A DNA stretch of 13,677 nt, from the NCBI GenBank assembly GCA_964354855.1, contig CAYHBO010000041.1, positions 1 to 13,677 of the forward strand, in the 5' to 3' direction. Under the pieces are notes generated by a model. That model was not told the DNA's origin, ran no database searches, and saw only the letters and a program-made list of their open reading frames with translations. Shown piece after piece: positions 13,643 through 13,677 of this stretch. Both the position numbers and the translations under genes were made by a program. Positions within the stretch are counted from its first letter, which is position 1; each line of letters opens with the position of its first letter. The stretch comes from CAYHBO01 sp964354855. GTDB lineage: Bacteria; Babelota; Babeliae; Babelales; RVW-14.

Positions 13643-13677
13643 TTTAAGATTGCGCAAAAACATGCTCAGCCGCCTTA

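Overview
The window is a gene-dense, AT-rich bacterial segment. Short divergent and convergent transcription units are separated by intrinsic terminators. My best guess at the source is Dependentiae (TM6/Babeliae-like), intracellular bacteria of protists. This rests on a conserved housekeeping set beside several exported proteins of host-interaction type, a TrmD-SPOUT fusion, and small palindromic elements that encode a PSYAKATED-type peptide inside a host protein. It is an inference from gene content and style, roughly even odds or somewhat better, since no marker phylogeny could be run.

Layout, left to right: the 3' part of an APH/choline-kinase-fold phosphotransferase (+); a bidirectional terminator; gyrB (-); a 3' spacer with a further terminator; a two-gene minus-strand operon in which a short exported protein and an exported ADP-ribosylglycohydrolase-family protein share a recently duplicated signal-peptide/TM leader; then on the plus strand tadA, a dksA/traR-type gene and tRNA-Thr(CGT). 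The 3' end of the tRNA gene carries an inserted 382-bp element: terminal inverted repeats, a GIY-YIG nuclease pseudogene, and a 20-bp copy of the tRNA 3' end at the far junction. Past two convergent terminators lie an APC-family amino acid permease (-) and, divergently, the conserved ffh - rpsP - khpA - trmD - rplS cluster (+). An overlapping lipoprotein gene and a secreted DUF1796 (papain-like peptidase family) protein complete the window.

The core genes serve DNA topology (GyrB), membrane targeting (Ffh), ribosome structure (bS16, bL19), RNA binding (KhpA) and tRNA modification (TadA at wobble position 34, TrmD at G37). rimM, usually between khpA and trmD or next to trmD, is absent here.

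The most interesting signal is a family of short palindromic repeats present three times. Two copies in inverted orientation form the ends of the GIY-YIG element in the tRNA gene. A third, shorter copy sits in frame inside trmD and adds about 14 residues to the enzyme. This suggests a miniature palindromic element family mobilised by, or co-mobile with, a GIY-YIG nuclease, comparable in concept to REP/RAYT or Rickettsia palindromic elements.
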